Shown here in pieces: positions 17,164 through 25,619 of a stretch of 64,000 bases of DNA. Both the position numbers and the translations under genes were made by a program. The stretch is from contig JAMIFM010000023.1 in NCBI GenBank assembly GCA_035906255.1, forward strand, positions 106,523-170,522. Direction: 5' to 3'. Positions within the stretch are counted from its first letter, which is position 1. The number at the start of each line of letters is the position of its first letter. The DNA comes from SB11 sp035906255 (GTDB lineage Bacteria > Bacteroidota > Bacteroidia > UBA8524). Under the pieces are notes generated by a model. It was not told the origin of the DNA. It saw only the letters and a program-made list of their open reading frames with translations, and searched no databases.

Positions 17164-18789
17164 TTAATATGTAAGACGATTCATACTGTATTCTTTCACC
17201 GCTTTAACAAAACGGATAAAAAGCGGGTGCGGGTTTGCTACTGTGCTTTTTAATTCAGGGTGAAACTGCACGCCGATAAAATGCGGATGATCTTTTAATT
17301 CAAAAATTTCAACCAAATCACTATCGGGATTCCTACCGCTTGCTATCAAGCCATGAGCCTCATATTCAGCTAAAAACTTGCTGTTAAATTCATAGCGGTG
17401 GCGGTGACGCTCGGATATTTTAGATTTACCGTAGGCCAAAGAGGCTAATGAACCTTTTTGCAAATCGCAGTTATACGAGCCTAAACGCATGGTTCCTCCT
17501 TTTTGGGTTACTTTTTTCTGCTCATTCATCAGGCTGATAACAGGATATTTGGTTTTAGCATTCATCTCCGTTGAGTCGGCACCGCTCCAGTTAAGCACAT
17601 TGCGGGCAAATTCAACTACTGCGCATTGCATACCCAAACAAATACCAAAGAAGGGTATTTTGTTCTCACGGGCAAATCGAATGGCTTCAATTTTCCCTGC
17701 AAAACCGCGCTCACCAAAACCGGGGGCAACTAATATACCGTCTAAGTGACCTAATTTTTGTTTGATGGTTTCTTCGTGCAAGGTTTCAGAGTGTATGTAT
17801 TCCAAATTTACTTTGCACTCTTTTTCAGCACCTGCGTGTATAAAGGCTTCTGCTATTGATTTGTAAGCATCGGGTAACTCAATATATTTACCTACTAACC
17901 CTATTTTAACTTCGGTTTTGGGGTGTTTCAGTTTAAACAAAAAGTTTTTCCAGCTTTCTAAATCGGGTTCGTTTTTAGCAGGCAGTTTTAGTTTGGCAAG
18001 GGTTACCTTGTCCAATTTTTCTTTCTGCATCATCAAAGGCACTTCGTAAATAGTTTCAACATCTATTGATTCTATTACTGCATTGGCTTTTACGTTGCAA
18101 AACAATGCCATTTTTTTCCTGATTTCGGCATTTAGCGGATGCTCGGTACGGCACACCAATATATCAGGCTGAATACCGTACTCCAACAGCATTTTTACGC
18201 TGTGCTGGGTAGGCTTGGTTTTAAGTTCTTTTGAGGCCGAAAGGTAGGGCACAAGGGTAAGGTGTATCACCACGCAATCGTCTTCGGGCAGTTCCCAGTT
18301 CATTTGGCGTACAGCTTCTATATAAGGCAGCGATTCTATATCGCCCACAGTACCTCCAATTTCAGTGATTATAATATCGTAATCGCCCGTTTCGCCTAAT
18401 AGTTTAAAACGGTTTTTAATTTCATCGGTAATGTGCGGGATTACCTGCACGGTTTTGCCTAAGTAATCGCCGTTACGCTCTTTTTGAATAACGTTTTGGT
18501 AGATTTTGCCTGTGGTAACGTTGTTGGCCTGCGAGGTGGGTATGTTCAAAAAACGCTCGTAGTGACCTAAGTCCAAATCGGTTTCTGCACCGTCATCAGT
18601 AACATAGCATTCGCCATGCTCGTAGGGGTTCATGGTTCCGGGATCCACATTTATATAGGGATCAAACTTTTGGATGGTTACTGAATAGCCCCTGGCTTGC
18701 AATAATTTAGCAAGTGAAGCTGATACAATACCCTTACCTAAGGACGAAGTTACCCCGCCCGTTACAAAAACGTATTTAACTTTTTTCAT
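17164..18789 (-). CDS. pyrG: CTP synthase
   Basis: 541 residues, full length for the family. CTP synthase aminates UTP to CTP with ATP and glutamine in the cytoplasm. The N-terminal synthase domain starts KYVFVTGGVTSSLGKGI (P-loop-like, ATP/UTP site), with IEIGGTVGDIES-type text (ITEIGGTVGDIESLPYIEA). The C-terminal class I glutaminase domain shows GILVAPGFGERG (oxyanion region), FFGICLGMQCAVVEFARN with the nucleophile Cys, and GVQFHPELKS with the catalytic His and Glu. About 100 bp separate it from kdsB upstream. Confidence 0.98.
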   Translation of the reverse strand: MKKVKYVFVTGGVTSSLGKGIVSASLAKLLQARGYSVTIQKFDPYINVDPGTMNPYEHGECYVTDDGAETDLDLGHYERFLNIPTSQANNVTTGKIYQNVIQKERNGDYLGKTVQVIPHITDEIKNRFKLLGETGDYDIIITEIGGTVGDIESLPYIEAVRQMNWELPEDDCVVIHLTLVPYLSASKELKTKPTQHSVKMLLEYGIQPDILVCRTEHPLNAEIRKKMALFCNVKANAVIESIDVETIYEVPLMMQKEKLDKVTLAKLKLPAKNEPDLESWKNFLFKLKHPKTEVKIGLVGKYIELPDAYKSIAEAFIHAGAEKECKVNLEYIHSETLHEETIKQKLGHLDGILVAPGFGERGFAGKIEAIRFARENKIPFFGICLGMQCAVVEFARNVLNWSGADSTEMNAKTKYPVISLMNEQKKVTQKGGTMRLGSYNCDLQKGSLASLAYGKSKISERHRHRYEFNSKFLAEYEAHGLIASGRNPDSDLVEIFELKDHPHFIGVQFHPELKSTVANPHPLFIRFVKAVKEYSMNRLTY

Positions 18790-18886
18790 GACAAAACTCT
18801 GTGTGGAAGCTACTTATAGTTTTACAAACGAAACTGAAAACTATCTCCCTGAACGGGATGCAAAGGTATCACATTTTAACGGAACG

Positions 18887-19645
18887 TTAACTAAACTGTG
18901 GAAACTGTTGCAAAAAATTTTCAGCCTTGTGTAAATCTTCAGGCACATCAACCGCTACACTATGGAAATCAGTAAGGCTTACCGATATGGTGTAACCGTT
19001 CTCCAACCACCTAAGTTGTTCCAGCATTTCAAGACTTTCTAATGTGGATAACGGAAGTTTCACAATTTCGCGCAGCACTTCTTTGCGGTAGCCATATACC
19101 CCCACGTGCAAATAATGGATACGGCGGGTCGCCCATTCATCGTGGGGCACACCGCGCAAGTGCGGTATGGGTTGGCGGCTGAAATAAAGGGCTTTAAAAT
19201 CTTCGTTATATACCACCTTGGCCGTATTAGGGCTAAAAAGAGCTTCTGTGTTATCGGTTTGTTTTATCAGGGTAGCTATATCGGTAGCTTCGTCTTCAAA
19301 ACATTTGGCCAATAAATCAACCTGTTCGGGCAATATAAAAGGCTCGTCGCCTTGTATGTTCAACACCACGTCAAACTCGTTATAAAGTTTTTCAATCACC
19401 TCGGCACAACGCTCTGTACCGTTTTGGTGCTGCTCGGCAGTCATCATCACATTCCCGCCAAAATCCTGCACGCGGTCGTATATCCTGCCATCGTCAGTAG
19501 CCACCACTACTTTATCAATGCGGGTAGCTTTTTCTACCTGATTGTAAACGCGCTGTATCATGCTTTTACCCCCGATTTGTACAAGGGGTTTGCCCGGAAA
19601 ACGGGTTGACGCATAACGTGAGGGAATTACTGCCAGTACTTTCAT
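18887..19645 (-). CDS. kdsB: 3-deoxy-manno-octulosonate cytidylyltransferase (CMP-Kdo synthetase)
   Basis: About 252 residues from the ATG at 19645 (MKVLAVIPSRYASTRFPGKP), the family's typical start; an in-frame ATG 24 bp upstream would overlap the promoter element. The enzyme activates Kdo with CTP for lipopolysaccharide core synthesis. Motifs: IPSRYASTRFPGKPL (CTP-binding loop), VVATDDGRIYDRV, NIQGDEPFI (metal and nucleotide site) and LSTLESLEMLEQLRWLENGY. It lies directly behind pyrG on the same strand, which supplies CTP, so the two may be co-expressed. Confidence 0.97.
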   Translation of the reverse strand: MKVLAVIPSRYASTRFPGKPLVQIGGKSMIQRVYNQVEKATRIDKVVVATDDGRIYDRVQDFGGNVMMTAEQHQNGTERCAEVIEKLYNEFDVVLNIQGDEPFILPEQVDLLAKCFEDEATDIATLIKQTDNTEALFSPNTAKVVYNEDFKALYFSRQPIPHLRGVPHDEWATRRIHYLHVGVYGYRKEVLREIVKLPLSTLESLEMLEQLRWLENGYTISVSLTDFHSVAVDVPEDLHKAENFLQQFPQFS

Positions 19646-19666
19646 GCTCTTTGGTTTGTTGGTATG

Positions 19667-19674
19667 CAAATATA
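19667..19674 (-). promoter_or_regulatory. -7 promoter element upstream of kdsB
   Basis: On the minus strand this reads TATATTTG, a perfect TAnnTTTG match, 21 bp before the kdsB ATG at 19645. No convincing -33 TTTG is seen. Confidence 0.5.
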
Positions 19675-19731
19675 CTATCTATTGTTCCAACGGGTTTTAT
19701 CTGATAAAAGATGTAAACCCGTACACAAAAA

Positions 19732-19753
19732 AGGCAGCCCAATAGGGCTGCCT
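19732..19753 (-). terminator. Terminator of the 580-residue T9SS gene
   Basis: AGGCAGCCC pairs perfectly with GGGCTGCCT around AATA, followed leftward by a T-run (complement of AAAAAA). Confidence 0.85.
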
Positions 19754-19778
19754 GTGCATTGTTCAAATTTATCGTTAC

Positions 19779-21521
19779 TTATTTAATTACTAATAAAATA
19801 TTGTTTGATAGGTTGGTGCCGGTTATTTTAACGGTGTACATACCTGTAGCCATGTTAGCAGCACTAATATCTAACGGTAAACTGTTATTGCCTTTAACCA
19901 GCTCAAAACTATTGTTATAATAGCAACGGCCAAGCATATCGTATATAGCCACTTGTGCCATAACGGGAATATCAACAAATACATCTGCGGTAACTGCTTG
20001 TGCGCCTTGTTGCAAAGGGTTGGGGCTTAGCACAGCTTCCTTATCGCTTTTAGGTTCATCAGGTGTTGTGCGGGCATTGCTGCCGCCGGGCACGCGCCAA
20101 GCAAAACAGGTGTTTTTATCATTGATGGGTGCATTTACGGCTGATAGTACATTGAAATTAAATCCGGTGGGTGTATTTACTGTGGTACTACCCATTTGCG
20201 AAGGGGCGGAAACCGTTGCAGCAGTGTTAAGAAACTGATTACAAGCCGACTCTCCGTTAAAATATACTTTACGGATATACATTTCTGAACCTACGCCGGG
20301 CATTGCCGAGAAATCGCCCATTCCAAAAATGCTTAATCCGTCATTACCTGTACCGTTTAATTGGTCGATTTTAAAACACTGCTGAAAATTTGCATCCCCG
20401 TAGGTAAACTCATCTGTTGCATTACCGGCATCGTCGGTTTTAATAATTAGTGCGTCGGATGAGCCCATAACACCGTTTCCAACGGTTCCCGCCATATAAT
20501 ACTCGTATTTACCCGATGTATTAAACCGTTCAATCACATCATAGCAACGGTTATCCGTTCCGGGGTTGGAGTTGTAATCGTATTGATACGCCCAAACTGA
20601 GTTCCCTGCGTTGTCAACCAAATTCAGCCAATAGTCACTCATCGGGGTTGAGGGTGATGGCGAAATAGTGCCTCCAATAACAAAGCCGCCTACTTGGTTT
20701 GAAACGCTGATGGATGAGAAAAAATCCCAAGTACTTGTTGAACCGTAGGTAACCGCTGTGCCCGGTGCGCCTGTATTTGCATCAACGGGGAGAAAAAACG
20801 CATCTTGGGTAAATCCGGGGCTATACACTGTACCTACTACCATTACTTCAGGAGTAAAAGGGCTTTCAACTATGTCCTCGGCAAGTGCAAAGGCAGGTGC
20901 TGATGGGGTTACAAAATCATACACATTGCCCCATATAGGGGTTCCTGTAGCAATATCAATTTTCAGGATAAAAATATAAGCATCTGTCCACACAGTTTGA
21001 GCACTACCGGTAATATAAGCCTCGTTGCCGGAGGCTGATAGCGCTACAGAGGTAACGGTATATACTTCCCAAACTGTGCCTCCTATCGGTTGTATCTTGT
21101 ATTCGTACCCATTAATGTAATTTCCTGCGGCATCTACCGTAAAATAATAAATACCTGCATGCGGTGTTGCCGAACTTGGGTCGTAAAACCTGCCTACCAC
21201 TCCAAATGCAGCACTGCTGTTGGGATATTCAAATACTCTTGTACTACCCGCATACAAAGTACTTCCGCTACTGCCGTATAGTTCATACTCATTGTTAAAA
21301 TAAGGCACCCCCGTTAAATCGGTATGAGTTAATGTAACAAAACTTGCAGAAAAGGCCACTGCCCCTCCTTCACCCGCAATAACAAAACCGGGAGTGTTTA
21401 CGGTGTTTTTCCCGTCAGTAAGGCCGTCGTCAAACTGACGACCATACAAATGTTCAAAATACTGCGCCTTAACAGTAGTAAAGCCGCATAGCGCAATAGC
21501 AATAATAAATAGTTTTTTCAT
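19779..21521 (-). CDS. Secreted protein with T9SS type A sorting domain
   Basis: 580 residues. Signal peptide (LFIIAIALCGFTTVKAQ), then a long region of repeated beta strands in which blocks such as GFVIAGEGGAVAFSA, EAYITGSAQTVWTDAYIFIL and GFVIGGTISPSPSTPMSDYW suggest a beta-propeller. The C-terminal 80 residues are a T9SS type A sorting signal (LSPNPLQQGAQAVTA; VAIYDMLGRCYYN; MATGMYTVKITGTN). Expected at the cell surface or outside; ligand unknown. Confidence 0.85.
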   Translation of the reverse strand: MKKLFIIAIALCGFTTVKAQYFEHLYGRQFDDGLTDGKNTVNTPGFVIAGEGGAVAFSASFVTLTHTDLTGVPYFNNEYELYGSSGSTLYAGSTRVFEYPNSSAAFGVVGRFYDPSSATPHAGIYYFTVDAAGNYINGYEYKIQPIGGTVWEVYTVTSVALSASGNEAYITGSAQTVWTDAYIFILKIDIATGTPIWGNVYDFVTPSAPAFALAEDIVESPFTPEVMVVGTVYSPGFTQDAFFLPVDANTGAPGTAVTYGSTSTWDFFSSISVSNQVGGFVIGGTISPSPSTPMSDYWLNLVDNAGNSVWAYQYDYNSNPGTDNRCYDVIERFNTSGKYEYYMAGTVGNGVMGSSDALIIKTDDAGNATDEFTYGDANFQQCFKIDQLNGTGNDGLSIFGMGDFSAMPGVGSEMYIRKVYFNGESACNQFLNTAATVSAPSQMGSTTVNTPTGFNFNVLSAVNAPINDKNTCFAWRVPGGSNARTTPDEPKSDKEAVLSPNPLQQGAQAVTADVFVDIPVMAQVAIYDMLGRCYYNNSFELVKGNNSLPLDISAANMATGMYTVKITGTNLSNNILLVIK

Positions 21522-21631
21522 GAATTTATGACCATTATTGGTTTGATAAGAAACAATGCATCAGCAAGTTCATTAAAAAAAGTCAGTTGTCCATAAATAT
21601 ATTATGTCATGTTTCAGCCCCAAAAAAGTAA

Positions 21632-21653
21632 AGCCATGCAAAATTGCACGGCC
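21632..21653 (-). terminator. Terminator of the outer-membrane protein gene
   Basis: GCCATGCA pairs with TGCACGGC (one mismatch) around AAAT; leftward a T-run follows (complement of CAAAAAAGT). Confidence 0.6.
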
Positions 21654-21687
21654 TTATTAATATACCTAACCTATTTTAACCTTATTC

Positions 21688-22527
21688 TTAATGATTTACC
21701 GGAGGCGTGGGTTTGGGCACCGGTTTCACCTCAGCCGGTCTGGGTGCCGGAGTATTAGGTGTAATATTAATCCTGTTATTGGTTGGGGTGTAGTGGGTGC
21801 TTTGGCTGCGTTGCACATTATCAAGCTTTATTAATATCCCGATACGGTAGGTAAGCATATCCGATACAGGAGTGCGTACAGTGCGATAAGTGATGCCGCT
21901 GGCAAGGTCGGGGTCTTTTGTGGGTGAGTTTAAATCCACAAAATTAATGGCACTGCCTGTTGAGTAGCTTACCCGTGCATCAAAAGCAATACGGCTACCC
22001 AAGTTATAAATAAGCCCTACCGAACCGCCGTAATGGGCGGCAGCGTTTTGTACAACGGGCTTGCTGGTGCTGCGCTCATATCCTTGTACTTCTTTATTAA
22101 AACGATTTACCTGATAACTGTTAAATATGCGGGCGTTTGCAAATACATCAAAATACGGGCTAAAACGGCCTATGTTAAATATAAACTTAGGGGCTACAAA
22201 AAAACCGAACATTTGGTTTTGCAATTTGCTGCTGCCCAAATCGTTGTTGGGTGTATTAAACACCAAATCTTTTACCTTTTTGCTGCTTCCGTGATGAAAA
22301 AACTCAACCCCTGCTCCTACCCTCACTTCAAAAGGGCTGCGGACATTTGGAGCAAATAACGAAGGGCTAAGATACTCAACCGAAAAACCGATACCGTTGC
22401 GATACCCTGAGTCGTTTAGTTGGTTAAACGGCGTGGCACCGTTCAGGTAAAATCCAATGTGATGCTGGGCACTTGCAAAAGTGCCCATGCCCAACATCAA
22501 AAAGGCAAGCATGTATAATTTTTTCAT
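21688..22527 (-). CDS. Outer membrane beta-barrel protein
   Basis: 279 residues from the ATG at 22527, which places a normal signal peptide first (MKKLYMLAFLMLGMGTFASA); a further in-frame ATG at 22548 is possible. The mature part is a series of amphipathic strands typical of porin-like Bacteroidota barrels (YRNGIGFSVEYLSPSLF, RVGAGVEFFHHGSS, AAHYGGSVGLIYNLGSRIAF). After the last strand (LTYRIGILIKLDN) a proline-rich tail of about 40 residues follows (PNTPAPRPAEVKPVPKPTPP), which could bind peptidoglycan or a partner protein. Function unknown. Confidence 0.75.
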   Translation of the reverse strand: MKKLYMLAFLMLGMGTFASAQHHIGFYLNGATPFNQLNDSGYRNGIGFSVEYLSPSLFAPNVRSPFEVRVGAGVEFFHHGSSKKVKDLVFNTPNNDLGSSKLQNQMFGFFVAPKFIFNIGRFSPYFDVFANARIFNSYQVNRFNKEVQGYERSTSKPVVQNAAAHYGGSVGLIYNLGSRIAFDARVSYSTGSAINFVDLNSPTKDPDLASGITYRTVRTPVSDMLTYRIGILIKLDNVQRSQSTHYTPTNNRINITPNTPAPRPAEVKPVPKPTPPVNH

Positions 22528-22548
22528 AGTGTGTTGTTTTGTTTTCAT

Positions 22549-22790
22549 AGTTTCAATCTTAATGCCAATATCTTCTATACAATAAAAGATAACAGCACCC
22601 CCAAAGTAGTTTTAAGATTTTGACCCCTAAATCCCCTTAAAGGGGACTTTACTCAACGACGTGCGAGTGCAGAAGCCATCCTGAGCTTGTCGAAGGGTGC
22701 GGTTGCCAAAGGGCACCATCCACCATCCTCATCTGTAAGAGATGGCAAAGTGGGGAAATGAGAACACTTTGGCAAGTCGGGAGAGGTCCG
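22549..22790. other. Intergenic stretch with dispersed-repeat fragments
   Basis: No gene seen. It contains a small hairpin AATCCCCTTAAAGGGGACTT near 22630 and the segment CATCCTGAGCTTGTCGAAGG near 22678; both resemble dispersed repeat fragments common between genes in Bacteroidota. They are probably inert remnants. Confidence 0.4.
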
Positions 22791-22822
22791 TTTGATAATT
22801 CAGCGAACAAATTTTAGGTTTG
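22791..22822 (+). promoter_or_regulatory. Promoter of menDB
   Basis: TTTG at 22791-22794, 20 bp, then TAGGTTTG at 22815-22822: an excellent match to the Bacteroidota sigma-A promoter (TTTG, about 19-20 bp, TAnnTTTG). The menD ATG at 22841 follows 18 bp later, which argues against a TTG start within the promoter. Confidence 0.75.
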
Positions 22823-22840
22823 CCCGTTTTTAACCCTGTG

Positions 22841-24496
22841 ATGCAAGAAGCCATAAACCATATAGCAGCAGCGTGCAATGCTGCGGGCATAAGGCATGCC
22901 GTTATTTGCCCTGGCAGCCGAAACGCCCCGCTTACCATGGCTTTTGTGCGTCATCCTGATATTGACTGCCATAGTGTAGTGGATGAACGCAGTGCAGGCT
23001 TTATTGCGTTGGGTATGGCGCAGCAACTGCAACACCCTGTTGCCCTTATTTGTACATCGGGTAGTGCAGTGGTTAATTTCTACCCTGCGGTGGCTGAGGC
23101 TTTTTACCAACGCATCCCTTTATTGGTAATTACTGCCGACAGACCCCCTGAACTTATTGACCAATGGGATGGCCAAACCATGCACCAGCACGAGGTGTTT
23201 GGCAAGCACGTTAAAGCAAGCTATACCCTGCCTGCTGATTATGGCAACCCTGAAATTTTTAGCAAAACCACCCTTGAAGCACATTCTATTGCTGTAACAG
23301 GTATTAAGGGGCCCGTTCACGTAAACGTGCCTTTACGTGAGCCGTTGTATAATGCGATTTACGAAACATTTACATACCCTGTTGTTTCTCGCCAAAAGCC
23401 AACTGATAAGCCTTTACCTCAAAAGCACGACGAATTACTTACAGCTTTTAAGAATGCGGAGAAGATTTTAATATTTAACGGTGCTGATAAGGTAAATGAT
23501 GGTATAAACGCAGCACTTAATGCTATTGACGGAAAAGCTGTAATACTGAGTGATGTGGTGAGCAACAAAAAGGGAAATATACAGTATTGGGATTTTCTAT
23601 TGTCGAAGAAAAATGCAGGCATACCCCAACAACTACAACCCGATTTGCTGATTACAACGGGCACGAGCACTGTATCAAAAAACCTAAAACTGTTTCTCCG
23701 TCAAAACAAACCCCTACATCATTTTCATATCAGCCCGACGGGCGACATTGCCGACCCTTTTCAAACCGCTCCGCAGTTAGTTACGGGTGATATTGGCGAA
23801 GTACTTTCTTCTTTACCTTGGGCTGAAAAAACAAATAACTACCTGCAAGTATGGAATGGGTGGGATAAGGCATTAATACAGTTAGCAACCGATAGGCTAA
23901 ACAACCCAACGTTTTGTGAGTTTACTGCCGTTAAAAAAATAACTGAACAAATACCTGCCAACAGTCAGTTACAACTGGCCAATAGCATGGCTGTACGTTG
24001 GTTAAATTTATTGGGTTTTCGACCCGTGCATGGTAGCACACACAGCAACCGTGGTGTATCAGGGATAGATGGCAGCACCTCAACTACGGTAGGGGCTGCT
24101 TTCATTGCCAAATCACAGCCTGTTACCCTCATCACGGGCGATGTGGCATTTTTTTATGATAGTAACGCCCTTTGGAATAAATTTGCGCCCGCTAACCTGC
24201 GCATTATTGTACTGAACAATGGCGGCGGTGCTATATTCAGGTTGATTGACGGACCGGGGCAAATGCCCGAACGCGAGGAGTTTTTGGAAACCCGACACCA
24301 ACGTACCGCAAAGCTTTTGTGCGAGGATATGAAAGTGGGGTATGCACAGGTAAGCAATTTTGAGGAACTTGAAAGGGAGCTTGAGCAGTTATACCAAGTT
24401 TCTGACCAACCAAAGGTGCTGGAGGTGTTTACAGACGCTGAAACCAATACTACATTTTTTAACGAGTATAAACAATTGATACATGGACTGGAATAG
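22841..24496 (+). CDS. menD: 2-succinyl-5-enolpyruvyl-6-hydroxy-3-cyclohexene-1-carboxylate synthase
   Basis: 551 residues from ATG 22841 (MQEAINHIAAACNAAGIRHA). MenD is the thiamine-diphosphate enzyme that joins 2-oxoglutarate to isochorismate in menaquinone synthesis. Seen: VICPGSRNAPL and VVDERSAGFIALGMAQ of the Pyr domain, LICTSGSAVVNFYPAV, LLVITADRPPEL, then the C-terminal PP domain with NRGVSGIDGSTSTTVGAA and ITGDVAFFYDSNAL, the ThDP/Mg GDxxF-like motif. It overlaps menB by 14 bp, so the two are one operon. Confidence 0.97.
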   Translation: MQEAINHIAAACNAAGIRHAVICPGSRNAPLTMAFVRHPDIDCHSVVDERSAGFIALGMAQQLQHPVALICTSGSAVVNFYPAVAEAFYQRIPLLVITADRPPELIDQWDGQTMHQHEVFGKHVKASYTLPADYGNPEIFSKTTLEAHSIAVTGIKGPVHVNVPLREPLYNAIYETFTYPVVSRQKPTDKPLPQKHDELLTAFKNAEKILIFNGADKVNDGINAALNAIDGKAVILSDVVSNKKGNIQYWDFLLSKKNAGIPQQLQPDLLITTGTSTVSKNLKLFLRQNKPLHHFHISPTGDIADPFQTAPQLVTGDIGEVLSSLPWAEKTNNYLQVWNGWDKALIQLATDRLNNPTFCEFTAVKKITEQIPANSQLQLANSMAVRWLNLLGFRPVHGSTHSNRGVSGIDGSTSTTVGAAFIAKSQPVTLITGDVAFFYDSNALWNKFAPANLRIIVLNNGGGAIFRLIDGPGQMPEREEFLETRHQRTAKLLCEDMKVGYAQVSNFEELERELEQLYQVSDQPKVLEVFTDAETNTTFFNEYKQLIHGLE

Positions 24497-25310
24497 ATAT
24501 AACTGGCAACCGATAAAAGAATACGAAGAGATTCTTTTTCATCAATACAACGGCATAGCCCGTATAAGCATTAACCGCCCGAAGGTGCACAATGCTTTTA
24601 CCCCGCTTACGGTAAAAGAAATGATTGACGCAATGAACATTTGCCGCGAACGCGAAGACATTGGCGTGATTGTTTTGACCGGGGAAGGTGGTAAGGCTTT
24701 TTGCAGCGGTGGCGACCAAACCGTGCGCGGTGACGGCGGATACGTGGGTAACGATGGTGTACCCCGTTTGAATGTGTTGGATTTGCAGATGCAAATACGC
24801 CGCATACCCAAGCCTGTAATTGCTGCGGTAGCAGGTTGGGCAATTGGCGGTGGACACGTGCTGCATGTGATTTGCGACCTTAGCATTGCTGCTGAAAATG
24901 CCCGTTTTGGCCAAACAGGGCCTAAAGTGGGTAGTTTTGACGGTGGTTTTGGTGCTTCGTACCTTGCACGCATTGTAGGCCAGAAAAAAGCTCGCGAAAT
25001 TTGGTATTTGTGCGACCAATACGATGCTACCGATGCGCTGAATATGGGCTTGGTGAACAAGGTTGTTCCTTTGGAAATGCTGGAGCAAACTACGGTAGAG
25101 TGGTGTAATAAAATCCTTGAAAAATCGCCGATTGCGTTGCGTATGCTCAAAAGCTCTTTCAACGCTGAGTTGGACGGACAAGCAGGTATACAGGAATTGG
25201 CAGGTAATGCTACATTGCTTTACTACCTGAGCGAAGAGGGCAAAGAAGGGAAAAACGCTTTTGTAGAGAAGCGCAAGCCTGACTTTAGCAAATTCCCAAA
25301 ATTCCCGTAA
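24483..25310 (+). CDS. menB: 1,4-dihydroxy-2-naphthoyl-CoA synthase
   Basis: 275 residues, crotonase superfamily. It closes the second ring of menaquinone by cyclising o-succinylbenzoyl-CoA. Motifs: ARISINRPKVHNAF, IVLTGEGGKAFCSGGDQ (oxyanion-hole loop), AVAGWAIGGGHVLHVICDLSIAAENARFG and KVGSFDGGFGASYLARIVGQKKAREIW, the last being the MenB-specific block. Its start lies inside the end of menD, showing translational coupling. menC, menE and menA are not in the window. Confidence 0.97.
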   Translation: MDWNRYNWQPIKEYEEILFHQYNGIARISINRPKVHNAFTPLTVKEMIDAMNICREREDIGVIVLTGEGGKAFCSGGDQTVRGDGGYVGNDGVPRLNVLDLQMQIRRIPKPVIAAVAGWAIGGGHVLHVICDLSIAAENARFGQTGPKVGSFDGGFGASYLARIVGQKKAREIWYLCDQYDATDALNMGLVNKVVPLEMLEQTTVEWCNKILEKSPIALRMLKSSFNAELDGQAGIQELAGNATLLYYLSEEGKEGKNAFVEKRKPDFSKFPKFP

Positions 25311-25619
25311 AAGGAATTTTTGATTTGTTGATTTGGAGATTTGCATCAGTACCAGCCATTTAGAACTTGTTTCGGAATTATGAATACAGTGATCGTAATT
25401 GCAAACGTGTTTTTTAATTATGGCTGCTAAAATACTTGGTTTGTGAAGCAATCTATTTGAACTTATATAAAAAGATTGCTTCGGAACCGAAGACGATTTC
25501 CTCGCAATGACGAATACCTGCCTGTCATTCCGAACATAGTGAGGAATCTTATCGCAGTTTTGTTAACTCACTTTCAAGAAGATGTTTCTTGCGTCCAGCA
25601 TGACATAAGCTAACCGTCA
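25311..25619. other. Intergenic stretch with repeat remnants
   Basis: No gene seen between menB and uvrC, which converge here. The region contains half of a palindromic repeat near 25470-25512 (GATTGCTTCGG ... CCTCGCAATGACGA) and one complete palindromic unit at 25523-25605, listed separately. These could act as a bidirectional terminator for the two genes. Confidence 0.5.
25523..25605. repeat. Solitary palindromic REP-like unit
   Basis: An 83-bp imperfect palindrome starting TGTCATTCCGAAC and ending CGTCCAGCATGACA. The terminal TGTCA/TGACA and overall length match the units at 2728-3773, with diverged arms, so it appears to be another member or relative of that family. Confidence 0.6.

Noticed and set aside
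24459..25451. A 330-codon minus-strand frame opposite menB
   Set aside because: It is wholly antisense to menB, has no recognisable domain, and is composed of complement artefacts.
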